49,751 nucleotides of DNA, taken from Actinomycetes bacterium (GTDB lineage Bacteria; Actinomycetota; Actinomycetes; Propionibacteriales; Nocardioidaceae). Below the pieces are notes generated by a model that searched no databases, was not told where the DNA came from, and worked only from the letters and a program-made list of their open reading frames with translations. Location of the stretch: positions 1 through 49,751 of the forward strand of contig JAEWXC010000087.1 of the NCBI GenBank assembly GCA_023396115.1. The letters run 5' to 3'. This document shows positions 26,370 to 34,520 of the stretch, piece after piece; the first letter of the stretch is position 1; every line of letters begins with the position of its first letter. The position numbers and the translations under genes are program-made.

Positions 26370-27317
26370 ATGGCGGGTAACTCGCAGCGCAAGGGCTCGA
26401 TCCGCAAGTCGAAGAAGGGCGCGACCATCGGGTCGGGCGGCAAGGTCCGTCGCGGACTCGAGGGCCGTGGACCGACCCCGAAGGCCGCCGACCGGCCCAA
26501 CCACAAGGCCTACGCCGCCAAGCAGCGCGTCGAGAAGGCCGAGTCCCGCAAGCCCCGGCCCCGGGTGCAGCGCACCAGCGACGCCGAGTGGGCGGCCGGG
26601 CGCAACTCGGTCGTGGAGCTGCTCCGTGCCGGCGTGCCGGTCAGCGGCCTGTACGTGGCCGAGGGCATCGAGCGCGACGGCCGCACCAGGGAGGCGTTCC
26701 AGCTGGCCGCCGACCTGGGCGTAGCACTGCTCGAGGTGACCCGCCACGAGCTGGACCGGCTCACCGGCGGCGCCGTGCACCAGGGCCTGGCGGCCCGGAT
26801 CCCGGCCTACGCCTACGCCCACCCCGACGACCTGATCACCGCGGCGACCTCGCAGGGCGAGAAGCCGCTGATCGTGGCGCTCGACCACGTCACCGACCCC
26901 CGCAACCTGGGTGCCGTGATCCGGTCCGCCTCCGGTTTCGGGGCGCACGGCGTGGTCATCCCCGAGCGCCGCGCCGCCGGCATGACCGCCTCGGCGTGGA
27001 AGACCTCGGCCGGTGCCGCGGCCCGGCTCCCGGTGGCCCAGACGGTCAACCTGGTCCGCCAGCTCAAGGCCTACCAGGACGCCGGCTGCATGGTCGTGGG
27101 CCTGGCCGCCGACGGTGACGTGACGCTGCCCGAGCTGGACCTGGCCACCGGCCCGCTGGTGCTGGTGGTGGGCTCGGAGGGTCAGGGCCTGAGCCGCCTG
27201 GTGTCGGAGACCTGCGACCAGCTGGTCTCGATCCCGATGGCCAACCACCTGGAGTCGCTCAACGCCGGGGTCGCGGCGTCGGTGGCCCTCTACGCGATCG
27301 ACCGCGCCCGCGCCTGA
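26370..27317 (+). CDS. rlmB: 23S rRNA 2'-O-methyltransferase RlmB (SPOUT)
   Basis: 315 residues from ATG 26370 with GGAGGAA upstream. A basic, Gly/Lys-rich N-terminal extension of about 70 residues (SIRKSKKGATIGSGGKVRRG) precedes the L30-like substrate-binding domain (AAGRNSVVELLRAGVPV). The SPOUT knot motifs follow: NLGAVIRSA, VVGSEGQGL and SLNAGVAASVALY. RlmB methylates G2251 in the ribosomal P-loop; the mycobacterial orthologue of this gene (Rv3579c) has the same genomic position. It is the second gene of a cysS-rlmB operon, and the phosphoesterase gene starts one base after its stop, extending the unit. Confidence 0.95.
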   Translation: MAGNSQRKGSIRKSKKGATIGSGGKVRRGLEGRGPTPKAADRPNHKAYAAKQRVEKAESRKPRPRVQRTSDAEWAAGRNSVVELLRAGVPVSGLYVAEGIERDGRTREAFQLAADLGVALLEVTRHELDRLTGGAVHQGLAARIPAYAYAHPDDLITAATSQGEKPLIVALDHVTDPRNLGAVIRSASGFGAHGVVIPERRAAGMTASAWKTSAGAAARLPVAQTVNLVRQLKAYQDAGCMVVGLAADGDVTLPELDLATGPLVLVVGSEGQGLSRLVSETCDQLVSIPMANHLESLNAGVAASVALYAIDRARA

Positions 27318-27318
27318 C

Positions 27319-28905
27319 ATGGTGCTCCGCCCACCCCGCTGGGTGCGCGTCCTGCTGGGGCTCGCACTCTGGGCGGGCCTCGCCCTGCTCATCGCCTCGG
27401 TCCTGTTCACCCTCTCCACCCGCAGCACCGAGCTGGCCAGCCACCACGCGGTGGTGCAGCCGACCTGGGGCTCGACCGCGCTCGTCGACGCCGGGCCGCT
27501 GCTGCCGCAGGTGCGCCTGGACGCCGGGCAACCGGTGGGGGTGCGCATCGAGCTCGGTGCCACCGACGCCGCCAGCCCCGAGGAACTGGTCGAGCGGTAC
27601 GCCTTCCTGGCCTCGAACCCCGACGCCCAGGTGAACAAGGTCGCCGACCTGGTCCGCTCGATGGCGCTGGAGGCGGCGGTCCGCGGGGCCGTGCTGGCGC
27701 TGGTCCCGTTCGGGTTGTGGTGGCTGGTGGGTGCCGAGCGCCGGCGTGCCCTGCGGCGCAACCTGCGCACCGGCCGCGGGCTGGCGGTGCTGCTGGTGGT
27801 CTCCCTGGCCATTGGTCTGCTGTGGCAGCCCTGGCAGCGACCCGCCACTGTCGAGGAGGCCGGACGCTGGCAGCCGCTGACGGAGTTCCTGGGCCCGGAG
27901 GTCCCGGTGCCCGACGGGCTCGAGGGCGTCGAGGTGCGGGTCACCACCACCACCGCGTCCTCGCGACGGCTGGTGGAGAGCGCGGTCGACACCTACGGAA
28001 AGTCCAAGGAGTTCTACCAGCGTGCCGTGGAGGACGCTGCCGACCTGCCGCTGCGCGAGCCGATGGCCGACGAGACCGTCGCGGTGCTGGTCTCGGACCG
28101 GCACGACAACATCGGGATGGACGCGGTCGCCCGGGCCGTGGGCGACGCCGCGGGAGCCACCGGGGTCCTCACCGCCGGGGACGACACCTCGGTCGGCAAG
28201 TCCTGGGAGGCGTTCTCGCTGGACTCCCTGGACCGGGCCTTCTCCGACCACGACCGCTGGGCCGTGGCCGGCAACCACGACAACGGCAGCTTCGTCAGCG
28301 ACTACCTGCGGCACCTGGGGTGGGTGAACCCCGCGGGCCGGGTGGTGGAGGGTCCCGGCGGCTCGACGCTGCTCGGCGTCGACGACCCCCGCTCGAGCGG
28401 GCTGGGCAGCTGGCGCGACGCCGGCCGGGTCTCGTTCGCCGACGTCGCCGAGGAGCTGGCCGACACCGCCTGTGCCGCCGAGGAGCGGGTCGGCACCCTG
28501 CTGGTGCACGACGCGAAGCTGGGGCGGGTGGCCCTGGAACGCGGCTGCGTCGACCTGGTCGTCGGCGGCCACCTGCACGTCGAGGTCGGCCCGGACCCCG
28601 TGGTCGGGGAGGACGGGCAGCTCGGTTGGACCTACACCAACGGCACCACCGGTGGTGCGGCCTACGCGATCGCGATCGGCTCCAAGCCCCGCCGCGACGC
28701 CCAGCTGGCCCTGATCACCTACCGCGACGGGCGGCCCGTGGGGATCCAGTCGGTCCGGCTGCGCACCGACGGGCGGTTCGAGGTCAACGGCTTCGTGCCG
28801 CTGGACGCCTCCTCGGTGCCCCACGACGGCACCTCCGAGGCCACGCCGGACCCGGTCCAGCCGGAGTCCACCGAGCCGGAGTCCACCGAGCCCACCGGCC
28901 CCTGA
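27319..28905 (+). CDS. Membrane-anchored metallophosphoesterase
   Basis: 528 residues. Two hydrophobic regions, RVLLGLALWAGLALLIASVLF near the N-terminus and segments around residues 120-170 (AVLALVPFGLWWLV; LAVLLVVSLAIGLLW), anchor an extracytoplasmic catalytic domain. The calcineurin-like motifs appear in order: SDRHDN (usually DxH), AGDDT, GNHDN, LVHDAK and GGHLH. The first motif is altered: the expected Asp-x-His is present within DRH. The C-terminus ends in a low-complexity Glu/Pro/Thr/Ser tail with repeated PESTE units. It may act on a phosphodiester in the envelope; substrate unknown. The start ATG 27319 follows the rlmB stop by one base. Confidence 0.85.
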   Translation: MVLRPPRWVRVLLGLALWAGLALLIASVLFTLSTRSTELASHHAVVQPTWGSTALVDAGPLLPQVRLDAGQPVGVRIELGATDAASPEELVERYAFLASNPDAQVNKVADLVRSMALEAAVRGAVLALVPFGLWWLVGAERRRALRRNLRTGRGLAVLLVVSLAIGLLWQPWQRPATVEEAGRWQPLTEFLGPEVPVPDGLEGVEVRVTTTTASSRRLVESAVDTYGKSKEFYQRAVEDAADLPLREPMADETVAVLVSDRHDNIGMDAVARAVGDAAGATGVLTAGDDTSVGKSWEAFSLDSLDRAFSDHDRWAVAGNHDNGSFVSDYLRHLGWVNPAGRVVEGPGGSTLLGVDDPRSSGLGSWRDAGRVSFADVAEELADTACAAEERVGTLLVHDAKLGRVALERGCVDLVVGGHLHVEVGPDPVVGEDGQLGWTYTNGTTGGAAYAIAIGSKPRRDAQLALITYRDGRPVGIQSVRLRTDGRFEVNGFVPLDASSVPHDGTSEATPDPVQPESTEPESTEPTGP

Positions 28906-28926
28906 GACCCGGGAGGGTCCGGGCGG

Positions 28927-29424
28927 TCAGTCGCGCGGCTCCAGCACGACCACCGGGATCTCCCGCTCGGTCCAGGACTGGTAGCGGTCGAAGTCGGCGT
29001 ACAGCTCCACCAGCCGCGGCCACAGCGCCGCGCGTTCGGCGCCCTCGGCGACCCGGGCCCGCACCGGGCGGTCACGCTCGCCGCGCAGGTGCACGCGGGT
29101 CTCGGGGCTGGCCAGCAGGTTGGGGAACCACTGCGGGTTCTTCGGCAGGCCGCCCTGGGAGGCGACCACCACCAGGTCGGCCCCGTCGACCAGGTACAGC
29201 ACCGGCGTGGTGAACAGGCGGCCGGACCGGCGACCGACGTGCTCGAGCAACAGGGTCGGGACCGGCTTGGTGAACCCGGCGCCGACGCGCCACTTCGACC
29301 CGACCCGGCCGTTGGTCAGCCGGAACAGGGCGACCTGGGCCCGGGCCATGTACTTGATGATCCGGACGGTCGCCGGCGAGTCCAGCCCGTCGGGCCGGGC
29401 GTCGGGCAGCGAGAACCGGCCCAC
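28927..29424 (-). CDS. Deazaflavin (F420)-dependent nitroreductase-family protein (DDN/DUF385)
   Basis: 165 residues from GTG 29424 with AGGAGG upstream. The small split-barrel fold of the Ddn family is recognised from VPTLLLEHVGRRSGRLFTTPVLYLVDGADLVVVAS and the following KNPQWFPNLLASP motif, which contacts the F420 tail in relatives. The N-terminal helix is basic and amphipathic, and could associate with membrane. Ddn enzymes reduce quinones or other small electrophiles with F420H2. The start lies one base past the stop of the preceding split-barrel gene, so the two are one operon, which points to a shared F420-linked role. Confidence 0.88.
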   Translation of the reverse strand: MGRFSLPDARPDGLDSPATVRIIKYMARAQVALFRLTNGRVGSKWRVGAGFTKPVPTLLLEHVGRRSGRLFTTPVLYLVDGADLVVVASQGGLPKNPQWFPNLLASPETRVHLRGERDRPVRARVAEGAERAALWPRLVELYADFDRYQSWTEREIPVVVLEPRD

Positions 29425-29425
29425 C

Positions 29426-29926
29426 TCAGGCCTCCTGCGGCGCGGTGGTGCCGCCGATCGGCATCGGGTCCAGGCCGAGCTTGCGGTGGTCCCAGGAGCG
29501 GGTCCGGGTGACGTCGAAGCGGACCGCGACGCGCTTGTTCAGCATCATCTCCACGAACGGCTTCATCTCGTCGGTGTAGGGCCCGGTGTAGCGCTCCCAC
29601 ACGCTGACCCCGACCGCCCACAGCGCCTCGGGGTCGTCGAGCACCTCGCAGCGACCTTCCAGGGAGACCCCGCGCAGGGTGTCGTAGGTGAGCCCGTCCT
29701 CGACCAGCACCGTGGCCCGCGGGTCGCGCAGCAGGTTGACGGTCTTCTGCGCCTTGGCCTTGGTCTCGAACCAGATCACGCCGTCGATCAGGGCGAACCA
29801 CATCGCCACGGCGTGCGGGTGCCCGTCGGCGCCGAGGGTGATCAGGTTGGCGGTCCGCTTCGAGGCCAGGAACGCCTCGATCTCCTCCGGCGTCATGGCG
29901 ACCTGGTTGCGCTGGTTGGTGCCCAT
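29426..29926 (-). CDS. PPOX-class F420-dependent or FMN-binding split-barrel protein
   Basis: 166 residues from ATG 29926 with GAGGA upstream; an in-frame GTG/ATG further upstream lacks a ribosome-binding site. It is a pyridoxamine-5'-phosphate-oxidase-like barrel: TPEEIEAFLASKRTANLITLGADGHPHAVAMWF is the typical opening, and TVLVEDGLTYDTLRGVSLEGRCEVLDD the cofactor-contacting strand pair. In actinobacteria this group mostly uses F420 rather than FMN. The likely roles are reduction or detoxification of small molecules. Its neighbours are a Ddn-type partner downstream and a tRNA-Thr upstream, whose hairpin terminator separates the two. Confidence 0.86.
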   Translation of the reverse strand: MGTNQRNQVAMTPEEIEAFLASKRTANLITLGADGHPHAVAMWFALIDGVIWFETKAKAQKTVNLLRDPRATVLVEDGLTYDTLRGVSLEGRCEVLDDPEALWAVGVSVWERYTGPYTDEMKPFVEMMLNKRVAVRFDVTRTRSWDHRKLGLDPMPIGGTTAPQEA

Positions 29927-29999
29927 CGGGTCCTCGCTCTCGGTGCTGTGCTGGACAGGTGTCCAGTGGCAGTGTGCCGCACCACACACCGGAGACGGC

Positions 30000-30029
30000 C
30001 GAACGCCCCGTCCGTGGACGGGGCGTTCG
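30000..30029 (-). terminator. Hairpin terminator after tRNA-Thr
   Basis: Perfect 13-bp inverted repeat, 30000-30012 against 30017-30029, with a 4-nt loop, seven bases past the tRNA 3' end. There is no T-tract. Confidence 0.75.
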
Positions 30030-30035
30030 GGGAGG

Positions 30036-30108
30036 AGCCGGTGACAGGAATTGAACCCGCGACCCTCTTATTACAAGTAAGACGCTCTACCGACTGAGCT
30101 ACACCGGC
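30036..30108 (-). tRNA. tRNA-Thr (anticodon UGU)
   Basis: A 73-nt cloverleaf. The acceptor stem is GCCGGTG/CACCGGC, the D arm GCTCAGTCGGTAGAGC, the anticodon stem TCTTA/TAAGA with loop CTTGTAA (anticodon TGT), and the T arm contains GGTTCAATT. The discriminator is T, and CCA is not encoded (the following bases are CCT). It reads ACA and probably ACG Thr codons. No integrase or duplicated 3' end is present beside it. Confidence 0.95.
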
Positions 30109-30159
30109 ACGCGGTGCGCGGACCGCGCGCCGAGTCTAGCCACCCGGCACGTCGCTGGT

Positions 30160-31011
30160 TCAGCGCACCTGCCGGACCTCGAACTGCATGCGCGGCTCGG
30201 CGAAGAACTCCTGGGCCTGGACCAGGCGCAGCTCGCGCTCGCCGGACTCCAGGGTGACCCGGAGCAGGTCGTAGATGCTCGAGGTGGTCCGGGCCAGGGC
30301 CTGGGCCGGGTCGCCGGTCTCGTGCAGGTGCGCGGTGAACAGGGCGGCGGTGACGTCGCCGGAGCCGTTGGCCTTCATCGGCAGCAGCGGGGTCTGCACG
30401 ATCCAGGCGCCCTGCGGGGTCACGGCCATCATCTCGATGGTGCCCTCGGGACGGTCGGGGCGCTCGACGCTGGTCACCAGGACCACCCGCGGCCCCATCG
30501 CCATCGCCGCGTCGGCGGCGGCCAGGGTGGAGTCGAGGTCCGCCGGCTCGGTGTCGGTGAGGAACCCCAGCTCGAACTGGTTGGGGGTGATGATGTCGGC
30601 GGCCGGGACGACCTTCTCGCGGATGATCGGCGGGATCGCCGGGTCCACGAAGCAGCCGGACTTGGCGTTGCCCATCACCGGGTCGCAGGTGTAGGTGGCG
30701 TCGGGGTTGGCGGCCTTGACCCGGGCCACCGCGTCGAGCACGACGTCGGCGATGCCGGCGCCGCCCTGGTAGCCGGACAGCACCGCGTCCACGCCGGCCA
30801 GGACGCCGCGCTCCTCGATCCCGGTCACCACGGCCCGCACGTCGTCGGGGGAGACCAGGGGGCCACGCCACGCGCCGTAGCCGGTGTGGTTGGAGAAGTT
30901 CACCGTCAGCACGGGCCACACCTCATGGCCCAAGCGCTGCAGTGGGAAGACCGCGGCAGAGTTGCCGACGTGGCCGTAGGCGACATGGGACTGGATGGAG
31001 AGCACCTTCAC
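30160..31011 (-). CDS. pdxY: Pyridoxal kinase
   Basis: 283 residues from GTG 31011. A ribokinase-fold vitamin B6 kinase. The N-terminus VLSIQSHVAYGHVGNSAAVFPLQRLG is diagnostic of PdxY/PdxK. The middle contains TYTCDPVMGN, ITPNQFE, and the anion-hole and catalytic Asp motif MKANGSGDVTAAL. It phosphorylates pyridoxal with ATP, salvaging the PLP cofactor. PLP enzymes encoded nearby include the lyase at 36982-38409, but no operon joins them. It is divergent from the GMC oxidoreductase gene across 163 bp that hold an operator-like palindrome. Confidence 0.93.
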   Translation of the reverse strand: MKVLSIQSHVAYGHVGNSAAVFPLQRLGHEVWPVLTVNFSNHTGYGAWRGPLVSPDDVRAVVTGIEERGVLAGVDAVLSGYQGGAGIADVVLDAVARVKAANPDATYTCDPVMGNAKSGCFVDPAIPPIIREKVVPAADIITPNQFELGFLTDTEPADLDSTLAAADAAMAMGPRVVLVTSVERPDRPEGTIEMMAVTPQGAWIVQTPLLPMKANGSGDVTAALFTAHLHETGDPAQALARTTSSIYDLLRVTLESGERELRLVQAQEFFAEPRMQFEVRQVR

Positions 31012-31090
31012 CCGCTCATCCAACCACCGTGGCGCGCGCGTGGGCGACCGGTCCGGGGATCGGTGCTCGAAACCCCTCCCCAATCGCAAC

Positions 31091-31104
31091 TAGAACGCGT
31101 TACC
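31091..31104. promoter_or_regulatory. TetR-type (KstR-like) operator candidate
   Basis: TAGAACGCGTTACC has the TAGAAC half-site and GTT core of KstR-type operators (TAGAAC-N2-GTTCTA), with the second half imperfect. It lies 71 bp before the GMC start, in the divergent gap with pdxY. The regulator could be the TetR gene at 36297 or one off-window. Confidence 0.35.
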
Positions 31105-31174
31105 ATACCGAGCGTATGTGATGCCGGCCACGCGTCCGGGCGGCATTAGTCGAGTCTGGAGAAGGGTCCCCCCG

Positions 31175-32806
31175 ATGGCCAAGCCTGTCCCCCTGAACGA
31201 AGCCGACTACGTCGTCGTCGGCTCCGGTAGCGCCGGTTCGGCCGTCGCCGGCCGCCTGGCGGCCTCCGGTGCGAGCGTGATCATGCTCGAGGCCGGCAAG
31301 AACGACAAGAACAACAAGCTGGTCACCAAGCCCGGCATGATCGGCCCGCTGCACTCGGTGCCGCAGCTGCAGGCCACCGTCGACTGGGGCTACCGGACCA
31401 CGCCGCAGCAGCACGTGCTCAACCGCCAGATCCCGCAGACCCGCGGCAAGGTCCTGGGCGGCTCCAGCTCGGTCAACGGCCTGCTCTGGGTGCGCGGCAA
31501 CCGCCAGAACTACGACGACTGGGCGGCCGAGGGCAACACCGGTTGGGACGCCGACAGCGTCAACGCCGCCTACAAGCGGGTGGAGTCCTTCGAGGACGGC
31601 GAGAACGAGTTCCGCGGCGGCGCCGGCCCGATCAAGGTCGTGCGCCACCCCGACCTCACCGAGGGCGCCCTGCAGTTCCAGCAGGCCACCGCCGAGACGC
31701 TCGACGTCAAGATCCTCGACGACTACAACGGCGCGGAGCAGGAGGGCATCTCGACCTTCCAGATGAACGCCGACACCAACATCGGTCTGCGCTACTCCTC
31801 CTCGCGCGGCTACGTGCACAACCAGCACCTGCCGACCCTGCAGGTCCAGACCCAGCAGACCGTCACCAAGATCCTGCTCGAGGGCACCCGCGCCGTCGGT
31901 GTCGAGGTGAGCGACAAGAAGGGCAACCGCCGCACCATCCGGGCGGGCAAGGAGGTCATCCTCTCGGCCGGCGTGTTCGGCTCCGCCCAGATCCTGCAGC
32001 TCTCCGGCATCGGCCCGGCCGCGCACCTGGCCACCCACGGCATCGACGTCGTCGCGGACCTGCCGGTCGGTGACAACCTGCACGACCACATGTTCGTGCC
32101 GATGACCTTCGAGATGGCCAACACCCCGCACGTGGGCAGCCCCGCCTACTTCGCCAAGGGCTTCATCAAGGAGACCCTCAAGCCGGGCAGCACCTTCCTG
32201 CGCCACTCGGTCTTCGAGAACACCGGCTTCGTGCGCACCTCGCTGGCCACCAAGGTCCCGGACATGCAGATCCACGTCCTGCCGTGGGCCTACCCCTCGC
32301 CCAACCAGGACGAGAAGAAGATGCACCAGCCGCCGAAGGTGCATGCGCTGACGGTCTTCTCCACCCTGATCTACCCGCACTCGCGCGGCACCCTGCGGCT
32401 GGCCTCGGCCGACCCGCACGCCGCCCCGCTGATCGACTTCAACTACCTCGCCGACCCGCGCGACTCCCAGGTGCTGCACGAGGGCATCACGATGATCCGC
32501 GAGATCATGCGCTCGAAGGCGTTCGGCAACAACGTGCTGCGTGAGGTCTACCCCGGCCCCGAGTACAGCGACGAGGCGATGAAGACCGAGCTGCTCAACC
32601 GGGCGACCACCGTGTACCACGGTGTCGGTTCCTGCCGGATGGGCGTGGACGAGCGTGCGGTCGTCGGGCCGGACCTCAAGGTGCGGGGCATCGAGAACCT
32701 CCGCGTCGCGGACGCCTCGATCATGCCGAGCATCATCGGCGGCAACACCAACGCTCCCTCGATCATGATCGGCGACCAGTGCGCCGAGCTGATCCTCAAG
32801 GGCTGA
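31175..32806 (+). CDS. GMC-family FAD alcohol oxidoreductase (choline dehydrogenase-like)
   Basis: 543 residues from ATG 31175 with GAAGGG upstream. The FAD Rossmann motif is VVVGSGSAGSAVAGRLA, and GMC signature 1 is GKVLGGSSSVNGLLWVRG. The catalytic His lies in YHGVGSCRMG and is followed by the C-terminal NTNAPSIMIGDQCAELI segment. These flavoenzymes oxidise primary alcohols, including choline, long-chain or polyglycol alcohols. An aldehyde dehydrogenase gene follows after five bases, so the pair would oxidise an alcohol through the aldehyde to an acid. No choline transporter is nearby, so glycine-betaine synthesis is not implied. The substrate cannot be deduced. An operator-like palindrome is found upstream. 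Confidence 0.92.
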   Translation: MAKPVPLNEADYVVVGSGSAGSAVAGRLAASGASVIMLEAGKNDKNNKLVTKPGMIGPLHSVPQLQATVDWGYRTTPQQHVLNRQIPQTRGKVLGGSSSVNGLLWVRGNRQNYDDWAAEGNTGWDADSVNAAYKRVESFEDGENEFRGGAGPIKVVRHPDLTEGALQFQQATAETLDVKILDDYNGAEQEGISTFQMNADTNIGLRYSSSRGYVHNQHLPTLQVQTQQTVTKILLEGTRAVGVEVSDKKGNRRTIRAGKEVILSAGVFGSAQILQLSGIGPAAHLATHGIDVVADLPVGDNLHDHMFVPMTFEMANTPHVGSPAYFAKGFIKETLKPGSTFLRHSVFENTGFVRTSLATKVPDMQIHVLPWAYPSPNQDEKKMHQPPKVHALTVFSTLIYPHSRGTLRLASADPHAAPLIDFNYLADPRDSQVLHEGITMIREIMRSKAFGNNVLREVYPGPEYSDEAMKTELLNRATTVYHGVGSCRMGVDERAVVGPDLKVRGIENLRVADASIMPSIIGGNTNAPSIMIGDQCAELILKG

Positions 32807-32811
32807 TCGCC

Positions 32812-34371
32812 GTGGCACTGCAGCGACCCGCCTCCCTGACCGACGACTTCCTGCAGGGCCTCGTGGCCCGGGTCCCCTCCACCGCGGGCGGCACCTGGAA
32901 GCTCACCGAGGTCTACACCGGCGACGTCCTCGTCGAGCTGCCGCAGTCGACCCCGGCCGACGTCGAGGCCGCCTACGCCACCGCCCGTGAGGCGCAGCGG
33001 GAGTGGGCCTCGTGGTCGGTCAAGCGCCGGCTGGCGGTCTTCAAGAAGGCCCACAACCTGCTGGTCGACAACATCCCCACCATCGCCGACCTGATCCAGG
33101 CCGAGTCCGGGAAGAACCGGCGGATGGCGGTGGAGGAGTCCTGCGACCCGCCGATGGTGATGAGCCACTACCTGACCCGGGCCGAGAAGCTGCTCGCCCC
33201 GACCCGTCGCGGTGGCCCGATCCCGATGCTGTCGACCAGCACCGAGATCCGCCAGCCCAAGGGCGTCATCGGGATCATCGCGCCGTGGAACTTCCCGTTC
33301 GCGACCGGTCTCTCCGACGCGATCCCGGCCCTCATGGCCGGCAACGCCGTGGTGGTCAAGCCGGACAACAAGACCGCGCTGTCGCCGCTGTTCGGTGTGC
33401 AGCTGCTGGAGCAGGCGGGCTTGCCCCGCGGCCTGTTCCAGGTGGTCTGCGGCGAGGGCCCGGACGTGGGTCCGACGCTGATCGACAACGCCAACTACGT
33501 GATGTTCACCGGGTCCACGGCCACCGGCCGGGTCATCGGTGAGCGGGCCGGGCGGAACCTGATCGGCGCCTGTCTGGAGCTCGGCGGCAAGAACCCGATG
33601 ATCGTGCTGCCCGACGCCAACCTGGACGAGTGCATCAACGGTGCCGTGTTCGGCGTCTTCGGCAACACCGGCCAGATCTGCATGCACATCGAGCGGATCT
33701 ACGTCGCCGACTCGATCTACGAGGAGTTCAAGGAGCGCTTCGTCAAGCGCGCCCAGGAGCTCGTCATCGGCGCCAGCTACGGCTTCGACCCCGAGATCGG
33801 CTCGCTGATCTCGGTCGACCACATGGAGCGGGTGCACGGCCACGTCACCGACGCGGTCGAGAAGGGCGCCACGGTGCTCACCGGCGGGCGTCCCCGTCCC
33901 GACATCGGCCCGGCGTTCTTCGAGCCGACCGTGCTCGAGGGTGTCACCGGCGAGATGCTGGCCGGGAAGCACGAGACGTTCGGCCCGGTCGTCGCGCTGC
34001 ACCGCTACCGCACCGTCGACGAGGCGGTCGAGCTGGCCAACGACACCGACTACGGCCTGAACGCCTCGGTGTGGGGCACGGACCTGGCTGCCGCCGAGGC
34101 GGTCGCGGTCCGGATCCAGTCGGGCAACGTGAACATCAACGACTCCCTGGCCGCGGCCTACGCCGCCAAGGGCACCCCCTCGGGTGGCGTCAAGCAGTCC
34201 GGTGTCGGTGCCCGTCACGGCGACCAGGGTCTGCTCAAGTACACCGACGTGCAGAACATGGCGGTGCTGAAGAAGCAGGTGCTCGGCGCCCAGCCGGGCC
34301 AGGACTTCAACGCCTACGTGAAGCAGATGCAGATGAGCTTGAAGCTGATGAAGAAGCTCGGCGTCCGCTGA
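32812..34371 (+). CDS. NAD(P)-dependent aldehyde dehydrogenase (succinate-semialdehyde dehydrogenase-like)
   Basis: 519 residues from GTG 32812, five bases past the GMC stop. Motifs of an ALDH: IIAPWNFPFATG cofactor-binding region, FTGSTATGRVIGERAG, general base Glu in LELGGKNP, and nucleophile C290 in GNTGQICMHIERI. The closest named group by general pattern is succinate-semialdehyde dehydrogenase (GabD2-like), but the operon partner suggests it oxidises the aldehyde made by the GMC enzyme. It has a basic C-terminal extension (KQMQMSLKLMKKLGVR). The transcript ends at a 42-bp perfect palindrome about 60 bp downstream. Confidence 0.93.
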   Translation: MALQRPASLTDDFLQGLVARVPSTAGGTWKLTEVYTGDVLVELPQSTPADVEAAYATAREAQREWASWSVKRRLAVFKKAHNLLVDNIPTIADLIQAESGKNRRMAVEESCDPPMVMSHYLTRAEKLLAPTRRGGPIPMLSTSTEIRQPKGVIGIIAPWNFPFATGLSDAIPALMAGNAVVVKPDNKTALSPLFGVQLLEQAGLPRGLFQVVCGEGPDVGPTLIDNANYVMFTGSTATGRVIGERAGRNLIGACLELGGKNPMIVLPDANLDECINGAVFGVFGNTGQICMHIERIYVADSIYEEFKERFVKRAQELVIGASYGFDPEIGSLISVDHMERVHGHVTDAVEKGATVLTGGRPRPDIGPAFFEPTVLEGVTGEMLAGKHETFGPVVALHRYRTVDEAVELANDTDYGLNASVWGTDLAAAEAVAVRIQSGNVNINDSLAAAYAAKGTPSGGVKQSGVGARHGDQGLLKYTDVQNMAVLKKQVLGAQPGQDFNAYVKQMQMSLKLMKKLGVR

Positions 34372-34433
34372 GCGTCGTCTTGCGGAGCGTCCGCGGCGTT
34401 GTCGTTGCTCGACGACCCGCTTCGCTCTGAGTC

Positions 34434-34475
34434 GCAGAACGGGTGGTCACCCACGTGGGTGACCACCCGTTCTGC
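34434..34475. terminator. 42-bp perfect palindrome, terminator-like
   Basis: 34434-34454 is the exact reverse complement of 34455-34475, with no unpaired loop base. Each arm starts GCAGAACGGG. It lies between the ALDH stop (34371) and the convergent dioxygenase stop (34521), where a bidirectional terminator is expected. The flanking bases include a GGTGGTCGAGCCTGCCGAGAC stretch that resembles a dispersed repeat type I associate with this group. Confidence 0.7.
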
Positions 34476-34520
34476 CTTCCCGGTGGTCGAGCCTGCCGAG
34501 ACCCCTCGAGCCCCGCCGCC

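Noticed and set aside
24831..27992. A 1053-codon open frame on the minus strand
   Set aside because: It is antisense to cysS, rlmB and the phosphoesterase. High GC suppresses stops in that frame, and the translation is low-complexity with no recognisable domain.
30036..30108. tRNA-Thr as an integration site
   Set aside because: No integrase, no duplicated 3' end and no island-like content beside it.
31012..31174. A PLP or other riboswitch in the pdxY/GMC gap
   Set aside because: No aptamer pattern could be recognised; the gap is too short for two promoters plus an aptamer.
31100..34218. Two long minus-strand frames opposite the GMC and ALDH genes
   Set aside because: Both mirror strongly coding genes with intact catalytic motifs; no start signals or domains.
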